Assembly (NCBI GenBank): GCA_041665985.1
Contig: JBAYHV010000017.1
Span: 1 to 17,107 of the forward strand
Source of the DNA: CAIRYW01 sp041665985
GTDB lineage: Bacteria; Patescibacteriota; Minisyncoccia; Phycocordibacterales; CAIRYW01
Length of the DNA: 17,107 bases
Direction: 5' to 3'
This document shows, one piece after another, positions 5,728 through 12,105 of the stretch. Numbering within the stretch: position 1 is the first letter of the stretch; each line of letters begins with the position of its first letter. The notes beneath the pieces are model-generated. The model was not told where the DNA came from. It ran no database searches and worked only from the letters and a program-made list of their open reading frames with translations. A program made the position numbers and the translations under genes.

Positions 5728-6660
5728 ATGCAAAATCCATTTGATATTGAATATCTCAATCTTCTTAAAAAAATTCTATCTGAGGGTGAGAAAAAATCCG
5801 ACCGTACAGGCACAGGAACGACCTCTGTTTTTGGAACCCAAATGAAATTTGATCTAAGTCTTGGATTTCCCCTTCTTACAACAAAAAAAGTTCCTTTCAA
5901 ATTAGTGGCTTCAGAACTTCTTTGGTTTATCAAAGGAGATACAAAATTAAAAACTCTATTAAATTACGGAAATCATATTTGGGATGAATGGCCTTTTAAG
6001 TGGTACTTGAAAGCAAATAATTTACCAATTCCAAAAACAGACAGTGAGGAATGGAAAACTGGACTAAAAGAATTTACAGATAAAATTTTAGTTGATGAAG
6101 AATTTGAAAAAAAATGGGGAGACCTTGGACCTGTTTATGGAAAACAATGGAGAAAATGGATCGCTCCCGAAGGAAAAGAAATTGATCAACTCTCTCTTGC
6201 AATCGAGACAATAAAAAATAATCCAGACTCTAGAAGAATAATTGTTAGTGCATGGAATCCTTCAGATATTGAGGAAATGGCAAAGGCAGGACTTCCTCCT
6301 TGTCATTGTTTGTTTCAATTCTTTGTTTCAAACGGAAAATTATCTTGCCAACTATACCAGCGAAGCTGTGATACTTTTCTTGGTGTTCCATTCAATATTG
6401 CTTCTTACTCCCTTCTTACAATGATGATCGCCCAAGTTACAGGATTAAAACCAGGAATTTTTGTTTGGACTGGAGGTGACACACACATTTATTCAAATCA
6501 CTTTGACCAAGTAAACGAGCAACTATCAAGAGAACCAAAAAATATTCCTACATTGAAATTAAATCCAAATGTAAAAGATCTTTTTGATTTTACTTTAGAA
6601 GACATGGTTGTAGAAAATTACGACCCACATCCTTCAATCAAGGCTCCAATCGCTGTTTAA
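5728..6660 (+). CDS. thyA: Thymidylate synthase (ThyA type)
   Basis: ThyA methylates dUMP to dTMP using methylene-THF and releases dihydrofolate. At 310 residues it resembles the longer L. casei-type enzymes, with an extra segment at about 88-135 compared with the E. coli protein. Key sites are visible: 'SDRTGTGTTSVFG' with Arg26 (phosphate binding), 'LLTTKKV' (49-55), 'GPVYGKQWRKW' (134-144), 'DSRRIIVSAWNP' (167-178), the catalytic Cys192 in 'LPPCHCLFQF', 'QLYQRSCDTFLGVPFNIASYSLL' region (208-230), and 'GGDTHIYSNH' (249-258). The start is the first ATG after an in-frame TAA at 5719-5721; no SD is directly adjacent. Folate partners glyA, folD and a DHFR-like gene are nearby. A hairpin follows the stop. 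Confidence 0.97.
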   Translation: MQNPFDIEYLNLLKKILSEGEKKSDRTGTGTTSVFGTQMKFDLSLGFPLLTTKKVPFKLVASELLWFIKGDTKLKTLLNYGNHIWDEWPFKWYLKANNLPIPKTDSEEWKTGLKEFTDKILVDEEFEKKWGDLGPVYGKQWRKWIAPEGKEIDQLSLAIETIKNNPDSRRIIVSAWNPSDIEEMAKAGLPPCHCLFQFFVSNGKLSCQLYQRSCDTFLGVPFNIASYSLLTMMIAQVTGLKPGIFVWTGGDTHIYSNHFDQVNEQLSREPKNIPTLKLNPNVKDLFDFTLEDMVVENYDPHPSIKAPIAV

Positions 6661-6670
6661 ATTTTAACCA

Positions 6671-6706
6671 TTTAGGGCGGTCTAAAACCTTTTAGACCGC
6701 CCTAAA
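6671..6706. terminator. 17-bp hairpin after thyA
   Basis: Arms 6671-6687 and 6690-6706 (TTTAGGGCGGTCTAAAA and its complement) are perfectly paired. The nominal loop is two bases, so a few A-T pairs must open. It starts 11 bases after the thyA stop. The flank lacks a long T-run, which makes it an imperfect intrinsic terminator, but its placement at the end of thyA supports 3'-end function. Confidence 0.6.
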
Positions 6707-6719
6707 GGAAATTTAGACA

Positions 6720-6925
6720 TATTTAGCAACGTATTTTTGGCACAAAAAATAAAGTTCCTCGCAGCAAGCAGACAGAGGTATTAAATACCAGAACTCGCTT
6801 TGCTCGTACTTAATCCGCCCCAAGGGGCGGGGTATTTACCCTTTGTTCCGACTTCGCTCGGACGTCATGAAAAGTTTCGCTTCGCTCACCTTTCGCGCCG
6901 TCTCTCACTCGTCGGAATAAACTAA
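6720..6925. other. GC-richer non-coding spacer with hairpins and GAGCGAAGCGA-like repeats
   Basis: Between the convergent ends of thyA and dcd lies a stretch visibly richer in G+C than the genes around it. It contains CCGCCCC-AA-GGGGCGG (6815-6830) and the flanking arms AAATACC (6783-6789) and GGTATTT (6831-6837). Three related motifs occur: CTCGCTTTGCTCG (6794-6806), CGACTTCGCTCGG (6849-6861) and TCGCTTCGCTCAC (6877-6889). A 17-codon ATG frame (6867-6920) has no SD and sits in the repeat, so I do not call it a gene. Confidence 0.55.
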
Positions 6926-8029
6926 TTATTTAAAATGTTTTGCTAGTTTTGGTCCTGTCTGGACTAGATAGTTTGAAGAAATAGCATCATAAATCTGCTC
7001 AGGCTCTTCAGCTAATTTTTCAAATCTGATCTTTGCAATCGGCTGAGAATTTCTGACTGCTAAATTTTCAAAAGGCCTAACTTCCAAAGTAAAAGGTCTT
7101 CCTTTACCTTCTCCCTCTTCTCCCCAACCCCATCCTGGGTCTAGGAAACCGGCATAATGTGATCTAAAATCGCCATTTCTATCATCCATCGAAGCCATTT
7201 CACAAGCAAAATTTGGAGGAATGCGAATAGACTCAGCAGTTGAAAGAATATAAAAAGAATTTTGTTTCAAATAAATATATTCACCGTTTCTTAAAATTGG
7301 AGTGAAAAAATCTTTCCAGTCATAAAAATTAATTTTTGAAAGATCCAAAATTTTATCAGTTTGTTTTGCTTCATAACCCAACAATTTTTGACTCAGATCA
7401 ATTGTCAAAAGTAGAGAGCCGTCATGATCACGCATTAAATTATCAATATTTTTGATTTGTTTTCCTTTTAGATCAAAAGCTAATTTATATTTTTTATTTA
7501 TAAGTTCGAGCTCCAGATCTCCCAACCTAGTATCTGCATTAAAAAATCTTATCTGATTGAAACTTATTCCTTCAAAAATTTTGATATTAAAAGTTTTTGG
7601 CAAAATTGAGATCCACAATTCTCCTTTGTATCCTCCTGGAAAAACAGAGTCGTATCTTGGCACGCCATCTGCAAGCAATCTCACATGAACATCAATTCTT
7701 CCACTTGTTGATTTTGGATTGCAATATCCATATACAGATTTTGGTAAATTCAAATATTCATTGAGCTTAACCATGTAAACTTTATTTTTTAACATAGGAT
7801 CAGAGATCTTATGTTTTTTACTTTTTATTCTTGAGAGCAGGTCTCTCACTTTTTCTCCAGATTCAGGCAAAAAAACTCCTTCTACTTCATATACTTCTTC
7901 AGACAAAGTAAGATCAAGAGACGATGGTTTTACATTTTCTTCTTTGGAACCCTTTATACATCCTGCTTCTATTAGATTTCTGATCTGTTGACTCGGCAGG
8001 GCTCCTAGTTTTTTATTTAAGGCTTGCAT
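6926..8029 (-). CDS. dcd: Double-length dCTP deaminase family protein
   Basis: The 367 residues contain two dUTPase/Dcd-like lobes and match the long '2'-deoxycytidine 5'-triphosphate deaminase' family rather than the roughly 190-residue E. coli Dcd. Lobe 1 has 'KPSSLDLTLSEEVYEV' (34-49), the nucleotide-binding 'KSTSGR' (106-111) and 'GGYKGELWISILP' (131-143). Lobe 2 has 'IRIPPNFACEMASMDDRNG' (268-286), 'FRSHYAGFLDPGWGWG' (288-303) and 'GRPFTLEVRP' (310-319); Glu315 aligns with the catalytic Glu in the 'HITLE' motif of Dcd (inference by motif position). Family role: dCTP to dUTP plus ammonia, feeding dUMP supply for ThyA. Whether it also removes pyrophosphate, as bifunctional Dcd-Dut enzymes do, cannot be told. 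It is divergent from the MazG-like gene 79 bases away. No SD is seen. Confidence 0.85.
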   Translation of the reverse strand: MQALNKKLGALPSQQIRNLIEAGCIKGSKEENVKPSSLDLTLSEEVYEVEGVFLPESGEKVRDLLSRIKSKKHKISDPMLKNKVYMVKLNEYLNLPKSVYGYCNPKSTSGRIDVHVRLLADGVPRYDSVFPGGYKGELWISILPKTFNIKIFEGISFNQIRFFNADTRLGDLELELINKKYKLAFDLKGKQIKNIDNLMRDHDGSLLLTIDLSQKLLGYEAKQTDKILDLSKINFYDWKDFFTPILRNGEYIYLKQNSFYILSTAESIRIPPNFACEMASMDDRNGDFRSHYAGFLDPGWGWGEEGEGKGRPFTLEVRPFENLAVRNSQPIAKIRFEKLAEEPEQIYDAISSNYLVQTGPKLAKHFK

Positions 8030-8108
8030 GGCAAATATATTATCACAATTTAATCCAAAGGTATTTTTTTGATATACTCTGCCATATATTCAGCTAATAT
8101 CTAAAAAT

Positions 8109-8450
8109 ATGGATTTCAATCAATATCAAAAAGAAGCTTTAAAAACAGATTCCTTTGGAGGCAAAGGCGAGATAACTTCCATGGCTTTTATAAGTAAGCT
8201 TCTAGGCTTAGTTGGTGAATCAGGAGAAGTCGCCGAAAAATTTAAAAAGATCTACCGAAACAACGACGGAAAAATGTCTCCTGAAGAAAAAGAACTGATC
8301 ACAAAAGAACTTGGTGATGTTTTGTGGTATCTAAGTGTTATCTCGAATTACTTAGATGTTCCCTTCCAAGAAATTGCCGAAAAAAATATTGCAAAACTCA
8401 AAGATAGACTAGAAAGAGATGTGATCAAAAGTGCTGGAGATACAAGATAA
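8109..8450 (+). CDS. MazG-like nucleotide pyrophosphohydrolase
   Basis: This 113-residue all-alpha protein has the MazG/iMazG metal-binding pattern ExxE...ExxD: Glu37-Ser-Gly-Glu40 with Glu43 in 'LVGESGEVAEKFKK', and Glu67-Leu-Gly-Asp70 in 'KELGDVLWYLSVI'. It is a single-domain version, about half of E. coli MazG. The family hydrolyses NTPs or dNTPs to the monophosphate and pyrophosphate using Mg2+. Divergence from the dCTP deaminase and the absence of a recognisable dut gene in the window suggest that it could turn dUTP into dUMP for ThyA; a general house-cleaning role is equally possible. The start ATG at 8109 has no SD; TATACT (8073-8078) is a possible -10. The stop codon abuts one arm of a long inverted repeat. 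Confidence 0.88.
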   Translation: MDFNQYQKEALKTDSFGGKGEITSMAFISKLLGLVGESGEVAEKFKKIYRNNDGKMSPEEKELITKELGDVLWYLSVISNYLDVPFQEIAEKNIAKLKDRLERDVIKSAGDTR

Positions 8451-8588
8451 ATCCGCACACTAAGTCTGCTCCAGTCTTGCTTTTTCATTAAAAAAAATAA
8501 ATTTAGATAATGTTTATTAGTATTTATTACCTGTAGATGTTGAATTAACAGCAAGACAAAAAAGCAGGAGCAGACTTAGTGTGCGGAT
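8451..8588. repeat. Long inverted repeat: 22-bp arms around 94 bp
   Basis: Arms 8451-8472 (ATCCGCACAC...GTCTGCTCC) and 8567-8588 are perfectly complementary. Just inside, GTCTTGCT (8474-8481) pairs with AGCAAGAC (8550-8557), leaving 1 and 9 unpaired bases between the stems. The remaining interior (8482-8549) is very AT-rich and non-coding. The element fills the gap between the convergent mazG-like and helicase genes, touching one stop codon and ending 3 bases from the other. ATAAAT occurs as a direct repeat at both edges (8447-8452, 8587-8592). It may be a small mobile element (MITE-like), a terminator split by an insertion, or a structured RNA. Confidence 0.65.
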
Positions 8589-8591
8589 AAA

Positions 8592-10292
8592 TTAATTAAA
8601 CAACATTCTCGCAATTCTAAGATCATCATAAGAATATTCTCCTTCGAATTTTTCAAAAACTGGAGTTAATTTTTCTTTTCCTATTTTTTCAAAAACTTTA
8701 TTTATTTGGGGCAAGGATTTTTTTAATTTTGGTCGTGCAAGTTTCATAATTTCTTCTCTTGAAATTTCTTTCTTATCAAAAAGATGTTCGATGTGGTCAA
8801 AAATAGTCCGTTCTTTTAATTTTCTCGCTTTGGCAATTTCTTTCATCGTCTTCCCTTCTTTCCACAAACTCAAAGTTTCTGAATGCGTGCTAATTTTTTC
8901 TTTTTTACTTTTTGAAGAATGTTCAATTGCTTCAACTGTTCCCCCGCAAGAAAGCAAAAAGTTTTTTTGAATTATTTTAAGTTCGCTCTCCGGCATGTTT
9001 TTAAATGCACTTCTTGCTTCAACTGAGGCTTCTTTAAATAAAATGTCCTGACTGAAAACATCTGGGTGAACCATTAAAGCCTTTTCATTTAAGCCTAAAA
9101 GATAAAGCCCCGAAAGAGTGCGTACTCGAGAAAGAGCCACATAACCCTGCCCGAACTCAAAGACCTTGCTTAGGTCCATTACAGCCTCGTCTAAGCTCAT
9201 TCCTTGGCTTTTATGAACAGTGATAGCCCAAGCCAATCTAAGTGGGAGCTGGCTAATTCTAGCCTTTACTTTCCCATCGTCTTCAACATTCCAATCTGCA
9301 CTTTCCGCTTCTATTAAATTTCCACTTCTAATTTTAATAATTGGATTGTGAGTAAAAGCCGAAAAACTTTCTACAATTCCTAGCGTTCCATTCATATAGC
9401 CTTCTTTTAAATTATTTTTTGTGAACATTACTGCTGCACCTATCTTTAAGGAAAGTTTTTCTGGTGAAAGGCATCCTTTTTTTAAAATAGAAACAAGCAT
9501 GTCGTGCCCCATTGAAGACATAGAAAAAGTTTCTGATTTTCCTTCGATCTTTTCGAGCATTTCGTCATTTACTCTATCAACGTCAACGTTGTGAGAAAAA
9601 AGTTTCGGCGTATTTTGAGAAATATGATCTAAACTAATTTTTCTTCTATCTAAAATTTTCTTATGAGTATCTTTAAAAGAGTTTTTTCTTATAGCCGAAA
9701 GCAATTCCAAAAAAACTTTATCTTCTTGCCTGTGCTGTTCAGACAAATAACAAACAACGGGATTTGCCCTCTTCCAAGCACCTGATTCGAAAGCAAAAAT
9801 TCCTTTTCCAACTTCCTCAAAAATGTCTTGGTTATATTCATTAAAATTTTTCTTAGCGATCGGCGGAAGCTGAAAAAAATCTCCTACAAAAATTACTTGA
9901 AGTCCTCCAAAAGCTTCACTGTTCTGTTTCACTTCTCGACAAACTGCATCAACCATTGAAAGCGTATCAGGAGAAAGCATTGATATCTCATCGATGATCA
10001 AAATTTTAGCTTTTCGAACTCTTTTGGAAATATATTCACTCGAAGAAATTCGATCCAAATCCTGCTCACTGAGTGTTGTTTTGATTCCAATTCCAGACCA
10101 AGAATGAATTGTTAACCCATTGATATGAGTAGAAGCAATGCCAGTAGACGCAGTAATAGCCGACTCAACACCATGAGATCTTAAATAATCAGCATACGCT
10201 CTTATGGTATGTGATTTTCCTGAACCAGGTTCTCCTGTCAGGAATACATTGGCTCCAGTTTTTAAAATTGATAAGGCTTCTTCTTGGGTCAT
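8592..10292 (-). CDS. Pif1/RecD2-like superfamily 1 DNA helicase with C-terminal helix-turn-helix
   Basis: The protein is 566 residues from ATG at 10290-10292. An in-frame TTG at 10343 would add 17 Lys/Arg-rich residues encoded by a hairpin, and family members begin like 'MTQEEAL', so the ATG is preferred. Helicase motifs appear in order: Walker A GEPGSGKS (20-27), motif Ia 'ITASTGIAS' (46-54), Walker B 'LIIDEISML' (98-106), 'VGDFFQLPP' (136-144), 'LSEQHRQ' (183-189), and the UvrD_C_2-like end 'AITVHKSQGMSLDEAV' (356-371) with 'VALSRVRTLSGLYLL' (385-399). Residues about 465-560 form a helix-turn-helix ('TMKEIAKARKLKERTIFDHI'), like the HTH_40 domain of some RecQ and Pif1 helicases. Expected role: 5'-3' DNA unwinding in replication or repair. 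It is alone in its orientation, with an inverted repeat at each end. Confidence 0.93.
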   Translation of the reverse strand: MTQEEALSILKTGANVFLTGEPGSGKSHTIRAYADYLRSHGVESAITASTGIASTHINGLTIHSWSGIGIKTTLSEQDLDRISSSEYISKRVRKAKILIIDEISMLSPDTLSMVDAVCREVKQNSEAFGGLQVIFVGDFFQLPPIAKKNFNEYNQDIFEEVGKGIFAFESGAWKRANPVVCYLSEQHRQEDKVFLELLSAIRKNSFKDTHKKILDRRKISLDHISQNTPKLFSHNVDVDRVNDEMLEKIEGKSETFSMSSMGHDMLVSILKKGCLSPEKLSLKIGAAVMFTKNNLKEGYMNGTLGIVESFSAFTHNPIIKIRSGNLIEAESADWNVEDDGKVKARISQLPLRLAWAITVHKSQGMSLDEAVMDLSKVFEFGQGYVALSRVRTLSGLYLLGLNEKALMVHPDVFSQDILFKEASVEARSAFKNMPESELKIIQKNFLLSCGGTVEAIEHSSKSKKEKISTHSETLSLWKEGKTMKEIAKARKLKERTIFDHIEHLFDKKEISREEIMKLARPKLKKSLPQINKVFEKIGKEKLTPVFEKFEGEYSYDDLRIARMLFN

Positions 10293-10301
10293 AAATTTTT
10301 T

Positions 10302-10346
10302 AACTTGGAGAAAGGACCTCCTCTTGAGAGGTCGTTTCTCCAAGTT
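10302..10346. repeat. 19-bp hairpin just upstream of the helicase start, with SD-like sequence in its apex
   Basis: Arms 10302-10320 and 10328-10346 (AACTTGGAGAAA, then GACCTC) pair with one mismatch and a 7-base loop. The hairpin ends 9 bases before the helicase ATG. On the minus strand the apex reads AAGAGGAGGT (10316-10325), a perfect SD whose 3' end is 23 bases from the ATG and which is half buried in the stem. It may control helicase translation, or be a terminator-like palindrome between divergent genes. Confidence 0.6.
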
Positions 10347-10410
10347 TCCTTAAATGATTCTCACATAATAACACGATAATTTTGCAAAAATCTGGTAACA
10401 TATATTCACT

Positions 10411-10908
10411 ATGATTAAATGCTTTATTATCGCAGCCCTAACCACCGATGGTTTTTTAGCTAAAGACAAAGACCAGATCTCAACATCTTGGAATAGCACC
10501 GACGATAGAAAGCATTTCGTTGAACTAACCAAAAGAGCCGGTGTTGTTGTTTTTGGCAGTACTACTTTTGAAACTTTCGGAAGACCGCTTAAAGATAGAT
10601 TAAATATCGTTTATTCCCGTTCAAAAAAATATGAAGGTGTTGAAATGACAAATGATGAACCTGAATCATTATTAAAAAAACTTGAAGACCGAGGTTTTAA
10701 GGAAGTTGCTATTTGCGGAGGTTCTACTATTTATACAAAATTTTTAAAAGCTGGTGTTGTAGATACAATTTACCTTACTGTTGAACCAGTTATTTTTGGA
10801 AAAGGTATTACCCTATTTAATGAAGATGTAGAATGCAAGCTTGAACTTGTTTCGGAATCACACACTCCACAAGGAACAATTTTTCTAGAATATAAAATTT
10901 TAAAGTAA
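10411..10908 (+). CDS. Dihydrofolate reductase family protein (DHFR/RibD-C fold)
   Basis: The 165 residues follow the DHFR fold: 'IAALTTDGFLAKD' (7-19), 'STSWNSTDDRKHFVELTKRAGVVVFGSTTFETF' region (24-56), 'LNIVYSR' (64-70), 'ICGGSTIYTKFLKAGVVDTIYLT' region (101-123) with the NADPH-binding Gly-Gly, and 'PVIFGKGITLF' (126-136). The usual 'GR.T' (Arg for NADPH phosphate) reads GSTT (49-52). It could be the functional DHFR that regenerates THF after ThyA, or a RibD-type pyrimidine reductase. No ribG/ribD deaminase domain is attached, and thyA, glyA and folD are nearby, so the folate role is favoured (inference). TATATT (10401-10406) lies 4 bases before the ATG, suggesting a nearly leaderless mRNA. 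Confidence 0.85.
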   Translation: MIKCFIIAALTTDGFLAKDKDQISTSWNSTDDRKHFVELTKRAGVVVFGSTTFETFGRPLKDRLNIVYSRSKKYEGVEMTNDEPESLLKKLEDRGFKEVAICGGSTIYTKFLKAGVVDTIYLTVEPVIFGKGITLFNEDVECKLELVSESHTPQGTIFLEYKILK

Positions 10909-10920
10909 TCTAAAGGACTT

Positions 10921-10958
10921 AAAACAAAAAACTACCTTAAGGCAGTTTTTTGTTTTTT
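10921..10958. terminator. Bidirectional terminator between DHFR-like gene and rplK
   Basis: Bases 10921-10956 are palindromic with one mismatch (AAAACAAAAAACT.CC, TTAA, GG.AGTTTTTTGTTTT). The mismatch becomes a G-U pair in the minus-strand RNA, favouring use by rplK, but long T-runs on both strands allow termination of both convergent genes. Confidence 0.8.
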
Positions 10959-10983
10959 AAATTTTAAATTTATATTTTTAAAT

Positions 10984-11406
10984 TTAGATAATATCCACGC
11001 CCATACTTTTACAAGTTCCTTCAATGATCTTCATTGCTCCGGCTAGATCTTTTGCGTTTAGATCAGGCATTTTCTTTTCTGCAATTTCTTGGACCTGAGC
11101 TTTTGTGATCTTTCCAACTTTTTTCTTGTTTGGTTCACCTGAGCCTTTTGCAATTCCAAGAATCTTATTGATCATCTGACTTGCGGGTTCTGTCTTGTAG
11201 ATCATTGCATAACTTCTGTCATCGAAAACATTGATGATAGTTGGGACAGTTTCTCCAACACGATCCTTTGTCTCATCGTTGAATCTTTTTACGAATTCTC
11301 CAATGTTAATTCCGGCTCCTCCGAGTGCGGGACCAAGTTGCTGTCCAGGAACAGCCTTCCCTCCTGGAATCATAAGCTTTAATTTTTTTGTTATTTTTTT
11401 TGCCAT
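10984..11406 (-). CDS. rplK: Ribosomal protein L11
   Basis: L11 binds the GTPase-associated region of 23S rRNA and takes part in factor binding. Length (140 residues) is normal. The N-terminal domain has 'GPALGGAGINIGEF' (25-38), the linker is near 'YKTEPASQMI' (70-79), and the C-terminal rRNA-binding domain has 'GSGEPNKKKVGKITKAQVQEIAEKKMPDLNA' region (88-118) and ends 'IEGTCKSMGVDII'. An unusual point is 'VPGQQLGP' (19-26) where most L11 proteins read 'NPAPPVGP': prolines 22 and 23 are both Gln. It is the last gene of the secE-nusG-rplK group, 141 bases after nusG. rplA, its usual partner, is not next to it. No SD precedes the ATG. Confidence 0.96.
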   Translation of the reverse strand: MAKKITKKLKLMIPGGKAVPGQQLGPALGGAGINIGEFVKRFNDETKDRVGETVPTIINVFDDRSYAMIYKTEPASQMINKILGIAKGSGEPNKKKVGKITKAQVQEIAEKKMPDLNAKDLAGAMKIIEGTCKSMGVDII

Positions 11407-11547
11407 TATAGTTTAAATTATAATTTCTAATATCTAAATCCTAATAAAATCTAAAATTCCAATTTTCAAAGAAGCATTGATTTTAGAATTTTGATTTTTC
11501 ATATTTAGAATTTGTTTAGGATTTGGGATTTCGTGCTTGGGATTTGA
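11407..11547. other. AT-rich nusG-rplK spacer with imperfect inverted repeat
   Basis: The gap is long for a ribosomal operon. It contains repeated variants of TAGAATTTT and GGATTTGGGA. An imperfect inverted repeat, AAATCCTAA...TCTAAA (about 11436-11455) against TTTAGAATTTGTTTAGGATTT (11504-11524, split by one indel), encloses about 50 bases. No ORF or clear promoter is seen. It may be a degenerate dispersed repeat or an RNA-processing site. Confidence 0.4.
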
Positions 11548-12093
11548 TTAGATTTTCTTGATCTGAAGGAAATCTAACTCTACTGGTGTTTCTCTACCGA
11601 ACATTGAAACTAGAACTTTTACCTTTCCTCTTTCTTGATCGACATCGCTAACTTTACCTTCAAGATCCTTGAAAGGTCCATCGGCAATGATAACAGCATC
11701 ATCAACATCAAGATCAATATTATGTTTTGGAGTACTATTCTCCATTCTTTTGAAAAGTTCATCAACTTCTCTGCTTTCTAGAGGTACTGGAAAAACTCCT
11801 GAACCAACAAATCCTGTAACGCGAGGAGTGTTTCTCACTACATACCAAGAATCATCAGTTACGATCATATCAACAAGAACGTATCCTGGATAAATTTTTT
11901 CTTCTTCTTCAATTCTTTTGTTTCCTTTTACTTTAATTTTTTTCTCAGTAGGAACAATTACATTAAAAATTCTGTCTTCCATTCCAAGAGATTCAATTCT
12001 TTGTTTTAGATTTTTGGCAACAGCATTTTCATATCCAGCGTATGTGTGGATCGCGTACCAATTTCTTTCTCCTTCTGCTGCTTGTTTTGACAT
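11548..12093 (-). CDS. nusG: Transcription termination/antitermination factor NusG
   Basis: NusG binds RNA polymerase and modulates pausing, termination and coupling to translation. The 181 residues contain the NGN domain (about 10-115) with 'NWYAIHTYAGYENAVAKNL' (11-29), 'VPTEKKIKVKGNKRI' (47-61), 'YPGYVLVDM' (68-76) and 'VRNTPRVTGFVG' (86-97). A linker follows, then a KOW domain (about 132-181) with 'VIIADGPFKDLEGKV' (134-148). Length and order are standard. It lies 12 bases after secE, in the usual secE-nusG order, and ahead of rplK. No SD is seen, so it is probably cotranscribed from the secE leader. Confidence 0.97.
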   Translation of the reverse strand: MSKQAAEGERNWYAIHTYAGYENAVAKNLKQRIESLGMEDRIFNVIVPTEKKIKVKGNKRIEEEEKIYPGYVLVDMIVTDDSWYVVRNTPRVTGFVGSGVFPVPLESREVDELFKRMENSTPKHNIDLDVDDAVIIADGPFKDLEGKVSDVDQERGKVKVLVSMFGRETPVELDFLQIKKI

Positions 12094-12105
12094 ATTTTTA
12101 TTAGA

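Noticed and set aside
5552..5740. Minus-strand 62-codon open frame between glyA and thyA
   Set aside because: It overlaps the thyA start, has no SD and no recognisable family, and runs through the structured and promoter-like region. The paired segments explain the sequence better.
6867..6920. 17-codon plus-strand ORF starting MKSFASLTF
   Set aside because: No SD, built from the CGCTTCGCTC repeat, and too short to show coding constraint.
8451..8588. Integron attC site
   Set aside because: Size and folding resemble attC, but the RYYYAAC/GTTRRRY core sites are missing, the outer arms are perfect rather than imperfect, and no integrase is present.
10293..10343. TTG start adding 17 residues to the helicase
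   Set aside because: The extension is encoded by a near-perfect hairpin, is Lys/Arg-rich without family match, and the ATG at 10292 gives the usual N-terminus.
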